Shown here in pieces: positions 50,130 to 58,865 of a stretch of 64,000 nucleotides of DNA. The DNA comes from RGIG3701 sp030530205. Its GTDB lineage: Bacteria > Planctomycetota > Planctomycetia > Pirellulales > Thermoguttaceae. Both the position numbers and the translations under genes were made by a program. Numbering within the stretch: position 1 is the stretch's first letter; each line of letters opens with the position of its first letter. The DNA is taken from NCBI GenBank assembly GCA_030530205.1, contig JAUMVK010000008.1, forward strand, positions 1 to 64,000, in the 5' to 3' direction. The notes below the pieces were generated by a model. The model was not told the origin of the DNA. It ran no database searches and worked only from the letters and a program-made list of their open reading frames with translations.

Positions 50130-53100
50130 GTGGCACACATAGATCACCTTCCCGGTTCTTATTTCGGTCCACCTACTGTCGTTGATTTGATTCGTCATCG
50201 TGCGTCTCATCAGCCAAATGATATGGCTTTTGGTTACCTCGTGGACGGTGACGAGGACCTGATTCGCATGACTAATGCGGATTTGGACCGTAAAGCACGT
50301 GCCATCGCCGCGTGGCTCCAGATGAACGGGATGGTCGGTGAGCGAGCTATGCTGCTCTTTCCGCCCGGACTGGATTTCATCGCTGCTTATTTTGGCTGTC
50401 TGTATGCCGGAACCATCGCTGTGCCGGTTTATCCGCCGCGCAAAAACCGCTCCGCGAACCGGGTGCAGATCGTGGCCGAGGACTGCAACGCGAAAGTCGC
50501 TTTGACCAATACTGAGGTTCTGAGCCGTAACGAGAAACAGTTAAAAGAAACCCCATTCCTTTCCTCGCTTCTGTGGTGCAATACGAACGAGATCGAGCCA
50601 GGAACCGAGAAAAAGTGGATCATGCCGGATATTCACGGCGATACCGTGGCGTTTCTCCAGTACACGTCAGGTTCGACAGGGAATCCGAAAGGGGTGATCA
50701 TTACCCACACGAATCTGTTGCACAACTCGGCGACGATTTCTACGGCGTTTGAAAACACACGCTCGGGAAGCGGCGTTTTCTGGCTTCCAACCTACCACGA
50801 CATGGGGCTGATCGGCGGAATTCTTCAGCCGCTGTATGTTGGCCGCCCCAACATTTTCATGTCGCCAATGGCGTTTTTGCAAAGGCCGTTCCGCTGGCTC
50901 TCTGCGATTTCGCGCTACCAGGCGACCGTGAGCGGCGGGCCAAACTTCGCCTATGAACTTTGTGTCAAGAAAATCAAGCCGGAGCAGGTCAAGCAACTGG
51001 ACCTTAGCTCATGGAAAGTCGCTTTTAACGGTGCGGAACCGGTTCGTTCCGAAACGTTGCAGGCTTTCGCCGAGAAATTCGCCCCGGCCGGATTCAATCC
51101 GAAAGCGTTTTATCCCTGTTATGGTTTGGCTGAGGCAACGCTTCTGGTTGCCGGTGGTTTGGCCCCATTCAAGCCGACCGAAAAAACTTTTGATTCGGAC
51201 CTTCTGCGCAAAGGCTGGGCGGTTGAAGTTCCTTCCAGCGCACCGAAAGCCCGCCGAATCGTCGGAAATGGCGGCGTTTTGCCGGACCAGGCTGTTGCGA
51301 TCGTGAACCCGGATACGAAACAGCTCGCTCTGAACGGCGAAGTTGGTGAAATCTGGATCTACGGGCCGAGCGTTGCGCAGGGATACTGGCAAAAAACGGA
51401 TGCCACGGAATATAGTTTCCACGCTTATATTCAGCCACATGGCGATGAAAAGATCGACGTGCCGGGCCCCTATTTCCGTACGGGTGACCTGGGTTTTGTG
51501 TGGGACGGTGAACTTTATGTTTCCGGCCGTCTGAAGGACATGATCATTTGGCACGGCGTCAATCTTTACCCGCAGGATATTGAGCTGAGTATTCAGAACG
51601 CGCACGAGCTTTGCCGGGAAGATGCCGGAGCTGTTTTTGCGGTTGAAAAAGATGGGAAAGAGCAACTGGTCGTCGTTCAGGAAGTGGACAAAAAGCTCAA
51701 CGCCGACTACAGAGAGGTCGTAGAAGCGATCAAGCGTAAAGTTTCGAAAGAACACGAGCTTCCTCTGGATGTCATTTATCTGATTCGCCACGGTGCGATC
51801 CCGAAGACATCAAGCGGCAAGATCCAGCGTAATGCAAGCCGTATGGAATTCCTTGCCGGGAACTTTGAGCCGGTGATGGCCTGGAACGCTGAGTCAGGTG
51901 AATTCCTCGATGAAGCCCAGTTTGCCGAGCGTAAAGAGGCGGAGGCCAAGATGAACGCCGAGTCAAAAGCGCAGGTCAAAGAAAAAATGGCCGCGGAGGA
52001 TCATGACTCGGCTGAAATTCGTGAGGACATCCCGGACTTGGACAAACGTCCTTATGCGCTCCTTTTGCCGAATACGGGTGAAGTTCGTATCGTCCCTCTG
52101 GCGGAACGTCTTGCTGCACGAGCGCTGGAACAGGCGGCAGCCGCGGCAAAAGCGCACGCTTTCGATTCAGACCAGTCGCCGATGATCGGTGCGCACGTCT
52201 CAGACGAAAGCGCTTTGCCGCCGGGAGTTCTGGCCGATCTGAATGATTTGGAAGACGAAAACGACGACGAAGAATTCGCGGCTTCTGCCCTTGGAGGCGA
52301 TGGAGCGGGGTCCGACCCGGTTCTGGAAGCGCTTTCTGATGCGGTCAAGACGCTGAACACGGAGGGACTTCCTGATGATCTGCGCCGGCCGGAAATCGTG
52401 CGCCGGATGTTGAAGATCATCGTCCGGGAAGTCAAGCGTGTGGCTCGTGAACGCGCGGTCGGAATGACAGTCGAGTCGGCCATCACCGAGCTTGGAATGG
52501 ACTCCCTGGAACGTATGGAGATCCTGAACGTTCTGGAAGAAACCTTCGGAGGACGTTTCCCCGAAATGGTCCTTCAGGACCTCATCACTGCGCGGGACGT
52601 TGCGGAGGCGATTTGCAAATACTTTGGTCAGTCCGAACGACTGCGTCAGGTTTTGACTTATCAGCGCTCTGCGGCTCCAGCGTCTGCGGGAGTTTCGCCC
52701 ACTGAAAAGACGGACGAAAAAGAAATTCCGGAAGAGGCTTACATTTTTGAAAAGACGCCTGAGTACCAGCAGCTAAAGCATCAGATCGATGCGCAGCTTG
52801 CCACGGGAATGCGTAATCCGTACTTCACGACGCACGAAGCCCGCGCGGCCGATACGACGATCATAGGCGGCAAAGAGTACATTCATTTCTCCAGCTACAA
52901 CTACCTCGGTCTGGGAAGCGATCAGCGCGTGGTCGATTTTGTGAAGGAGGCGGTGGAAAAGTACGGCTGCAGCTGCTCCGCGAGCCGGCTGGTTTCCGGT
53001 CAGAAAACGATCCACGTCGAATTTGAAAAGGAAATCGCCGAGTTCAACGGGACGGAAGACGCAATCGTCTTTTCGGCCGGGCATCACGTCAACGAAAGTG

Positions 53101-53951
53101 TGCTTGGGCACGTGGCGGGAAAAGGGGACCTGATCCTTCACGACTCGCTCGCGCACAACTCGATGGTAATGGGTTCGCTCCTTTCCGGGGCACAGCGCCG
53201 TCCGTTCGAGCACAGCAACTGGAAGCAGCTGGACGAGATCCTGACGCACTGCCGCGGCGATTACCGCCGGGTCTGGATCGCAATCGAGGGCGTCTATAGC
53301 ATGGACGGCGACATCGCGCCGCTTCCGGAGTTCATCGCTCTGAAGAAAAAGCACAAAGCGTTCCTTTACGTCGATGAGGCGCACTCGCTCGGAACCCTCG
53401 GCCCGAAAGGCGCAGGGATCGCCGACTATTACGGCATCGATCCGGCGGAGGGGGACCTCTGGATGGGAACGATCAGCAAGTCGCTGGCTTCCTGCGGCGG
53501 TTTCATTTCGGGGCGCAAGCCGATGATCGAGTATTTGCGTTACACGACGCCCGGTTTCGTTTTCAGCGCGGCCATTTCCCCGGCGGCGACCGCTGCGGCT
53601 CTCGGCGCTCTGCGTGTTCTGAAGCGTGAGCCGGAACGGGTGGAACGTCTTCAGGCCAACTCGGCCCTCTTCCTGAAACTCGCGAAAAAGGCGGGGCTCG
53701 ATACGGGGTTGAGCGCTGGCACACCGATCATCCCGATCATTTACGGGAACTCCCAGCTTTGTATGTTCGTGGCCCAGCAGCTCTTCGAGCGCGGGATCAA
53801 CGTTCAGCCGATCATTTACCCGGCGGTGGACGAAAAGGCCGCGCGTCTGCGTTTCTTCATGACGGCGATCCATACGGAGGAGCAGATCCGCTACACGGTG
53901 AAGACGATCATCGAGGAAACCGAGAAAGCGAAGAAGATTCTGGGGATCTGA
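50130..53951 (+). CDS. Fatty-acyl-AMP ligase / acyl carrier protein / alpha-oxoamine synthase fusion
   Basis: A 1,273-residue three-domain synthase. The GTG start follows CAGGAG by six bases. The FAAL domain (about 1-600) has the P-loop YTSGSTGNPKG (178-188), the FAAL-type WLPTYHDMGLIGG (from 218), CYGLAEATLLVAGG and YFRTGDLGF. A Glu/Ala-rich linker leads to an ACP domain (about 745-845) with phosphopantetheine Ser792 in ELGMDSLERMEI. The C-terminal domain (about 874-1273) is an AONS/serine-palmitoyltransferase-like PLP enzyme with Lys1117 in GTISKSLASCGG, YVDEAHSLGTLGP and LGLGS. The parts together suggest that a fatty acid is adenylated, loaded on the ACP and joined to an amino acid with loss of CO2, giving an amino-ketone like the sphingoid precursor. 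Substrates are unknown. Confidence 0.93.
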   Translation: MAHIDHLPGSYFGPPTVVDLIRHRASHQPNDMAFGYLVDGDEDLIRMTNADLDRKARAIAAWLQMNGMVGERAMLLFPPGLDFIAAYFGCLYAGTIAVPVYPPRKNRSANRVQIVAEDCNAKVALTNTEVLSRNEKQLKETPFLSSLLWCNTNEIEPGTEKKWIMPDIHGDTVAFLQYTSGSTGNPKGVIITHTNLLHNSATISTAFENTRSGSGVFWLPTYHDMGLIGGILQPLYVGRPNIFMSPMAFLQRPFRWLSAISRYQATVSGGPNFAYELCVKKIKPEQVKQLDLSSWKVAFNGAEPVRSETLQAFAEKFAPAGFNPKAFYPCYGLAEATLLVAGGLAPFKPTEKTFDSDLLRKGWAVEVPSSAPKARRIVGNGGVLPDQAVAIVNPDTKQLALNGEVGEIWIYGPSVAQGYWQKTDATEYSFHAYIQPHGDEKIDVPGPYFRTGDLGFVWDGELYVSGRLKDMIIWHGVNLYPQDIELSIQNAHELCREDAGAVFAVEKDGKEQLVVVQEVDKKLNADYREVVEAIKRKVSKEHELPLDVIYLIRHGAIPKTSSGKIQRNASRMEFLAGNFEPVMAWNAESGEFLDEAQFAERKEAEAKMNAESKAQVKEKMAAEDHDSAEIREDIPDLDKRPYALLLPNTGEVRIVPLAERLAARALEQAAAAAKAHAFDSDQSPMIGAHVSDESALPPGVLADLNDLEDENDDEEFAASALGGDGAGSDPVLEALSDAVKTLNTEGLPDDLRRPEIVRRMLKIIVREVKRVARERAVGMTVESAITELGMDSLERMEILNVLEETFGGRFPEMVLQDLITARDVAEAICKYFGQSERLRQVLTYQRSAAPASAGVSPTEKTDEKEIPEEAYIFEKTPEYQQLKHQIDAQLATGMRNPYFTTHEARAADTTIIGGKEYIHFSSYNYLGLGSDQRVVDFVKEAVEKYGCSCSASRLVSGQKTIHVEFEKEIAEFNGTEDAIVFSAGHHVNESVLGHVAGKGDLILHDSLAHNSMVMGSLLSGAQRRPFEHSNWKQLDEILTHCRGDYRRVWIAIEGVYSMDGDIAPLPEFIALKKKHKAFLYVDEAHSLGTLGPKGAGIADYYGIDPAEGDLWMGTISKSLASCGGFISGRKPMIEYLRYTTPGFVFSAAISPAATAAALGALRVLKREPERVERLQANSALFLKLAKKAGLDTGLSAGTPIIPIIYGNSQLCMFVAQQLFERGINVQPIIYPAVDEKAARLRFFMTAIHTEEQIRYTVKTIIEETEKAKKILGI

Positions 53952-53956
53952 GATTT

Positions 53957-54072
53957 ATAAAGGCCCCCTCATTGAGGGGGCTGGCGAGCGAAGCGAGACT
54001 GGGGGAGTTTCTGTAAAATGCCGTTTGACTCCCCCCGGCCCTTCGGGCCACCTCCCTCGGAGATGGGGGCTA
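53957..54072. repeat. Palindromic repeat (family D, CCCCCTCATTGAGGGGG) between convergent genes
   Basis: GCCCCCTC-ATT-GAGGGGGC (53963-53981) starts a roughly 110-bp element whose far half (GACTCCCCCCGGCCC ... CTCCCTCGGAGATGGGGGC) pairs back with its near half. Each half also has inner hairpins (GGCGAGCGAAGCGAG; GGCCCTTCGGGCC). It ends 7 bp before the stop of the M14 peptidase gene and could terminate both genes. Confidence 0.85.
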
Positions 54073-54078
54073 AAAGAA

Positions 54079-55344
54079 TTAATGAAACGTCTTTTCCAGG
54101 TTAATCCCGAGCCAAACGCCACGTTTCTGCGAGTCGTTGGCGGTCCTGAAACGCCCGAGGCGGTGGTTTTCGGAAACCTTTTCTTCCATCATGATCGTGG
54201 GGATCTGCTGGTCCCACCAAAGCGCGAAGGTCGTGGGCGGCTCCGGTCCGTTTGGGGTCTGAATGATGTGAACGCGCCGGGAGTCCGGCGGGTCGTAGTG
54301 ATTCGTCTCGATCATCCGGTTTTCAAACACACGGAAAGCGTCGTGAAGCGACTCGGGGCCGCACGCGTCGATGTAATCCGTGGCCGTGTCCCCGTGGAGA
54401 TTCACCACCAGCGTGAGCGGTTTTTCTGAATTCAGATCCAGAATTTTCTTCTTGACGAACCAGCACTCCGGGCGGGTTTTCCGGCTTTCCTCCGAGTTCA
54501 GATCCACCTCGTTCCACCGGCGGTTCACGTCGTAGCCGAGGAAATTGAACCGGACCCACCCCTTCTCCGCGCCGAGCGGGTCCACGATCGGAACGATGTA
54601 AAAAACGCATTTTCTGCAAAGCTCCTCCGGCGTGACGGGCGCATCGTCGAAAATCCCTTTCTGACCGGCGAGCCAGCGGATCAGACCGTCCGTCTGCCAC
54701 GACGTGTGCGCCTCCCAGGCGTGCTGGCGGGCCATAATGAAAAAACGGCGTTTTTTGGCTTCAGGAACCATGAAATCCGTGACGGTGAAAAGCATCTGCC
54801 CGGCTCCGAGCGTTTCCTGACGTACGCGCGGCGAGTCTTTCACCGAGTCGGCCAGCTCGCAGATCTCGCGGTTCGTGTACATCGCGGTGTAGGCGACGCG
54901 CAGCGATTTCATCTCTTCCGGAAAGCGGACGGTGAGCGTCATGGTGCGGTCGTCCTCGTTCCAGACGCACAGTTCGCGCGGGAAGTGCGTCCAGTTCCGC
55001 CCCTCGTCAGTCGAAAAGACGGGGAGCGCGCCTTTCCAGCTCGGGCGTGTCGGGCGGCCGTTGTAGCAGCCGTCGAAATTCCAGAAAACGACGTGAATTT
55101 CCCGCGTCCCGCCGCGCGGCTCAACGTCGAACGCGAACCAGGTCGCCTGGCGGTTCAGGTCCTGCTCGTCACGCTGGGCGACCATTTGGGCCCGGAACGT
55201 GGTTTCCGAGCCACTGACCGCCTCGATTTTTCCGATGTTCGCGCCGGGAAAATCCTTCGAGAATCGAACGGTGGAAAACTCCTGCGCAAAGGCAGAAACC
55301 GCGAGCAAAAAGACGAATAAAAAGGCGGTTCCTGCGTTTTTCAT
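54079..55344 (-). CDS. Secreted M14-type zinc carboxypeptidase
   Basis: A 421-residue protein with a signal peptide (about 1-20, VSAFA) and an N-terminal beta-sandwich domain (about 22-170), as in cytosolic-carboxypeptidase-type M14 enzymes. The metallopeptidase domain shows zinc ligands His208 and Glu211 in ARQHAWEAH and His317 in NLHGDT, the substrate-binding Arg in DVNRRWNE (276-277) and a catalytic Glu in MMEEKVSE (387-388). It would trim C-terminal residues from peptides, or act on peptidoglycan-derived or glycoprotein substrates. The start overlaps the stop of the beta-helix gene by 4 nt, so the two are translated together. Confidence 0.85.
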   Translation of the reverse strand: MKNAGTAFLFVFLLAVSAFAQEFSTVRFSKDFPGANIGKIEAVSGSETTFRAQMVAQRDEQDLNRQATWFAFDVEPRGGTREIHVVFWNFDGCYNGRPTRPSWKGALPVFSTDEGRNWTHFPRELCVWNEDDRTMTLTVRFPEEMKSLRVAYTAMYTNREICELADSVKDSPRVRQETLGAGQMLFTVTDFMVPEAKKRRFFIMARQHAWEAHTSWQTDGLIRWLAGQKGIFDDAPVTPEELCRKCVFYIVPIVDPLGAEKGWVRFNFLGYDVNRRWNEVDLNSEESRKTRPECWFVKKKILDLNSEKPLTLVVNLHGDTATDYIDACGPESLHDAFRVFENRMIETNHYDPPDSRRVHIIQTPNGPEPPTTFALWWDQQIPTIMMEEKVSENHRLGRFRTANDSQKRGVWLGINLEKTFH

Positions 55345-57440
55345 TTGGCTGCTCCGATCCGGCCAGCTTTTTCATAATCGAAAGGTTTGAACCCCACTTT
55401 TTCGGCGGGTGAACCGGGCTTGAGGTGGAAGTCGTTCGCGTCGGGATCCACAAAAAGCGGATCGGCCACGATCCCGCCGACGTCTTTCCCCTCGGCGACC
55501 CACTGGTCGTGCGTTTTGCCTTTGAACTCGACCTCACCGCCATCTTTCCACCAGAGGTTCGACCGAATGTCGGCCTTCACTTCATCGACCCGGTAGCCGA
55601 TGGAGGTCCCGTCTTTCCAGTAGATCAAATTGTTCGTGAAGATCACGCTCGTGTGGTCCTCGACCCTTGTAATGGCGACCTGATGAGCCACGCCGTTCCC
55701 CATCGGGTTCGGTTTGTTCCGGGCGAAAATATTGTTCCGGATCACGTTTTCTTTGCCGTAGTGCTGATGGAAGGAGCCGTCCATCGTGTCGTACACCAGA
55801 TTGTTTTCCATCGTGATCCCGGTCGTTCCCTCGTCGGGGTAAAGGCCCCAGCCACCGTAACCGAACGACTCCACGTTGAAGATCACATTATTGCAGACGC
55901 GCGTGCCGGTCTGGGTCCCGAGCGTGTAAACCCCACCCATGTCGGCCAGGTGCCCCTGACCAATGTCGTGGATGCGGTTGAACTCGATGATGTTCCGGAA
56001 CGAAACGCCGGCGTAGCCCCAATTCCAGCCGACCGAGACACCGGTGTAGTAGAAGTCGGCGATCTCGTTGTGGACCAACTGATTATCCATCGTGTTGTTC
56101 CCGATCCAGACGCCGACCGCGGAAGCGTGAAAACGGCCGCCGTTCGAGATCAAATTGTTGTACACCACGTTCTTTTCCGCGCACCCGGAGGCCTCGCTTC
56201 TGGCCGGCCGTCCGCCGCCGATGCGCACGCCACCCGCGCCAAGGTCGTAGAGTTCCGAGTCGCAGAACGAGCACTCCTGGGCGTTGAGGAACCAAAGGGC
56301 GTACTCGCCGAGGTGCGAGAGCTCGCAGTTTTTGAAGGCGATTTTCTGCGCGTCATCCACGAAAATCACGGCCTTCGTGTAGAACGCGGCCTGCTGCGGC
56401 TCGAACTGGGAAGGGCCGGGTTTCGTCAGGTCGCCCGTCACTTCTTCCGGCAGCTGGGCGTTTCTCATCACGTTCAACTGCCGCGGCGTGTCGGTGTAGC
56501 TGAACGTCAGGTTTTCAAAACGAATATTTTTGACCGGAGCGTTTTCGCCCGCCCCCTTGACGATGAGCAGCTGAACGAGGCCCGGGCGCGCCACGATGAA
56601 GCGCGTGTTTGCGAGCGTCTCGCCTTCCATCGGGCGGTAAAAGATTTTCTTCGCGTTTCCGTCGTAGAACCACTCGCCGGGAGCGTCGAACGCACTGCGG
56701 ACGTTTTCAAAGTAGTAAAGCGACGTCGGCCGCCATGGGTTCCAGAATTTCATCGTTCCACCCTTCACTTCGACCGTGTTGGTCTCCGCGTTGAAACCGA
56801 GCAGAATGCGCCGTGTCGTGTCCCAGTTGTGGTGAATGATCATTTGGCCCCACTTCAGTTCATTGGCGGGGACGGACTTCAGAAAGTCCAGCTCGCCCGG
56901 TTTGCCCGTGACCCATTGGAGGGTTTGGGGCTTTTCGGCCGGCTTCTGGCGTGATCCGGGGAATTCTTCCTTCACCGATTCCATCCGGAGGAAGCCCTCG
57001 TTCGGGTAGCGGGATCGGACCGCGCGGCGGCCATTCACCCAGAGCTGCTCGAAGTAGAGCGTGCTTCCCTCGAATTCGGGGAGGTCGGCCGACCACGTGC
57101 CATCGCCGCAGTCCGACCAGTTTTTCAGCTCGATGCCGCCGGTGAGGACGGTTTTCCCGTTGGCTGCGCCGCGGTAAACGACCTCTGGCGAGCCGGAATT
57201 TTCGGGTTTGAACTCGATCGGCTTCGTGACGGCGTATTCGCCCTCGGCCAGATTGACCGTCCAGGCTTCGGTTTGGGCGTTGGCGCTGGCCTGGATCCGG
57301 TCACGCGCGGCCTCGAGCGTCGCCAGCGGCGCGGCCTGGGTCCCGGGGTTTGAGTCGTTCCCGTTCGGAGCGACGAACAGTTCACCGGCCATGACGGTGG
57401 AAACGGACAGAACAATAAGCAGGGAAAGGATCTTTTTCAT
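55341..57440 (-). CDS. Secreted right-handed beta-helix enzyme (GH141-like)
   Basis: A 699-residue protein with a signal peptide (MKKILSLLIVLSVSTVMA). The start ELFVAPNGNDSNPGTQAAPL, then ATLEAARDRIQ and VVYRGAANGKTVLTGG, is characteristic of large parallel beta-helix enzymes such as GH141, which act on fucose- or xylose-containing plant glycans. Beta-helix coils run from about 310 to 620 (NIRFENLTFSYTD, CELSHLGEYALWF, NIIEFNRIHDIGQGHLAD, NNIFARN). It ends DFHLKPGSPAEKVGFKPFD, a common closing motif. The activity is inferred only from the family. It is translationally coupled to the M14 peptidase, a pairing that suggests attack on glycoproteins or proteoglycans. Confidence 0.75.
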   Translation of the reverse strand: MKKILSLLIVLSVSTVMAGELFVAPNGNDSNPGTQAAPLATLEAARDRIQASANAQTEAWTVNLAEGEYAVTKPIEFKPENSGSPEVVYRGAANGKTVLTGGIELKNWSDCGDGTWSADLPEFEGSTLYFEQLWVNGRRAVRSRYPNEGFLRMESVKEEFPGSRQKPAEKPQTLQWVTGKPGELDFLKSVPANELKWGQMIIHHNWDTTRRILLGFNAETNTVEVKGGTMKFWNPWRPTSLYYFENVRSAFDAPGEWFYDGNAKKIFYRPMEGETLANTRFIVARPGLVQLLIVKGAGENAPVKNIRFENLTFSYTDTPRQLNVMRNAQLPEEVTGDLTKPGPSQFEPQQAAFYTKAVIFVDDAQKIAFKNCELSHLGEYALWFLNAQECSFCDSELYDLGAGGVRIGGGRPARSEASGCAEKNVVYNNLISNGGRFHASAVGVWIGNNTMDNQLVHNEIADFYYTGVSVGWNWGYAGVSFRNIIEFNRIHDIGQGHLADMGGVYTLGTQTGTRVCNNVIFNVESFGYGGWGLYPDEGTTGITMENNLVYDTMDGSFHQHYGKENVIRNNIFARNKPNPMGNGVAHQVAITRVEDHTSVIFTNNLIYWKDGTSIGYRVDEVKADIRSNLWWKDGGEVEFKGKTHDQWVAEGKDVGGIVADPLFVDPDANDFHLKPGSPAEKVGFKPFDYEKAGRIGAAK

Positions 57441-57504
57441 GATGAACCAGAAGTTAAAGGAAGGGTGGAGTCAATTATGAATTTTGAATTAAACTCGGAG
57501 GGAA

Positions 57505-57537
57505 TTTAAAGCCCCACTCTTTGTGGGGGCCTTTAAA
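57505..57537 (-). terminator. Hairpin terminator after the membrane-protein gene
   Basis: TTTAAAGCCCCAC-TCTTTG-TGGGGGCCTTTAAA is a near-perfect stem with one bulge and A/T ends. It lies 20 bp beyond the stop at 57557 and upstream of the beta-helix gene. Confidence 0.7.
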
Positions 57538-57556
57538 TGGAGTGGTTTTTTCGGGA

Positions 57557-58768
57557 TCATTGCTGATTTTGCTCGCCTTTCAACTCCGGGAGGCTCGGCG
57601 CGGGAACGCCCTGCGGGGCCGGGAGCCAAATGGCGTCCAGCTCGACCGCGTCCACGTCCCGGCGCAGAAGGAGGTAGATCCCCTGGACTGCCGAGACGAA
57701 AAACAGGAAAAAGTACGCGGAAACGACCCACGAAAAAGCGTAAAGCATCGTGGCGCTTTCGGGATTTGCCACGACACAAACCCCAACCACGGATTTGTAA
57801 AGCAGCAAAATTCCCGTCGCGAAAACGACCATCGCCAGAAGCCCTAACAGACCGAAGAAAAGCGCCGCCAGGACGTAAAAAACGAATCGAAGCGGACGCT
57901 GAAGCGCGTAGGAAAAACTGCGGCTTAGCGCGTCGAAGGCGTCCGAGTGCTCCGTCACCAAAACCGATGGGATGAAAAACGCTCCGATTGCAGAACCGAG
58001 CAGGAAGAAAAAGTAAAACGCGGCGTAAATCAACCCCAAAGAGGACAAAACCCCCGGAATTACGGCGGAATCCGCGGCCAGCCCCGTCAACCACCGCAGG
58101 AATAACAGGGGGAGCGCCAGGAACGCGAGTCCAATCAGCAGGAAAACGTACGCGCCGAGAATCGCCGGGATCTGCGTTTTGATCTGACCGAAAATCTGGC
58201 GGAACGAAACATTCAGTCCGCGGGTGACGTGAAGGGCCATGCGGCGAGCCACGATGAGCCAGAGCAGAAGGGTCGAAAGGAACGCGTAAATCACGGCCGC
58301 CGTGCGATTCAAAACGGTCTGCCAGCTTAGAGCTGGTTTTGTCTCCGGTGGAAGCGGTTCGGAAGACGATTCTCCATCGACCGCGGTTTCTGCTTCATTT
58401 TCCTGCATGAAGAGCTCCAGAGGTGTTGGGCTGGATGATTTCATGCCGGCCAGCGGATCCGTTCCGGGAGTCGTTTGCTCGGTCTGCAACAGTTCACTTT
58501 CAAGGGTCAGGTTGGCATCCTCCAAAACCTCGGTGGTATGCGGGACGTAGGCGCTGATCGGAGAGTAGGCTTTTAAAAAATCGCCAACAGTTTTCGAACC
58601 CGTAAACCAGCCAAAAGCCGCGGCGAGCCAGAGAGAAACGACCAGAAGATTGAGCGTCGTCACGAAAAGAAGGCGGAACGTAAAAGCGTTTTGCAGGCTT
58701 TTACGTAAAAGGAGCCACGGGCACAGAACGTCCCAATCGACCGCGGAAAGGAGGAGTGAACGGAGCAT
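57557..58768 (-). CDS. Multi-pass membrane protein of unknown function
   Basis: A 403-residue integral membrane protein with at least five hydrophobic segments: LLFVTTLNLLVVSLWLAAAFG near the N-terminus, then after an acidic loop AAVIYAFLSTLLLWLIV, ILGAYVFLLIGLAFLALPLL, LGLIYAAFYFFFLLGSAIGAF and FVFYVLAALFFGLLGLLAMV, with a last one near YAFSWVVSAYFFLFFVSAV. The loop after the first helix is disordered and Glu/Ser-rich. A TTG at 58798 would extend it into repeat sequence. The ATG at 58768 is chosen, although neither has a strong ribosome-binding site. No transporter family is recognised. Confidence 0.75.
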   Translation of the reverse strand: MLRSLLLSAVDWDVLCPWLLLRKSLQNAFTFRLLFVTTLNLLVVSLWLAAAFGWFTGSKTVGDFLKAYSPISAYVPHTTEVLEDANLTLESELLQTEQTTPGTDPLAGMKSSSPTPLELFMQENEAETAVDGESSSEPLPPETKPALSWQTVLNRTAAVIYAFLSTLLLWLIVARRMALHVTRGLNVSFRQIFGQIKTQIPAILGAYVFLLIGLAFLALPLLFLRWLTGLAADSAVIPGVLSSLGLIYAAFYFFFLLGSAIGAFFIPSVLVTEHSDAFDALSRSFSYALQRPLRFVFYVLAALFFGLLGLLAMVVFATGILLLYKSVVGVCVVANPESATMLYAFSWVVSAYFFLFFVSAVQGIYLLLRRDVDAVELDAIWLPAPQGVPAPSLPELKGEQNQQ

Positions 58769-58798
58769 GGTAGTTAGTAGTTGGTAGGTTGGAGTCAA

Positions 58799-58855
58799 GA
58801 GTCAGGAGTTAAAAAGGAAAACAGGAGAAACTCCTGACTCCTCACTCCTGACTCA
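58799..58855. repeat. Inverted repeat of GAGTCAGGAGTT words
   Basis: GAGTCAGGAGTT (58799-58810) and AACTCCTGACTC (58829-58840) are perfect 12-bp complements around an A-rich 18-nt loop. A third ACTCCTGACTCA copy follows (58844-58855). It sits directly downstream of the lipoprotein gene and could be its 3' hairpin. Confidence 0.65.
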
Positions 58856-58865
58856 TAACTAATTT

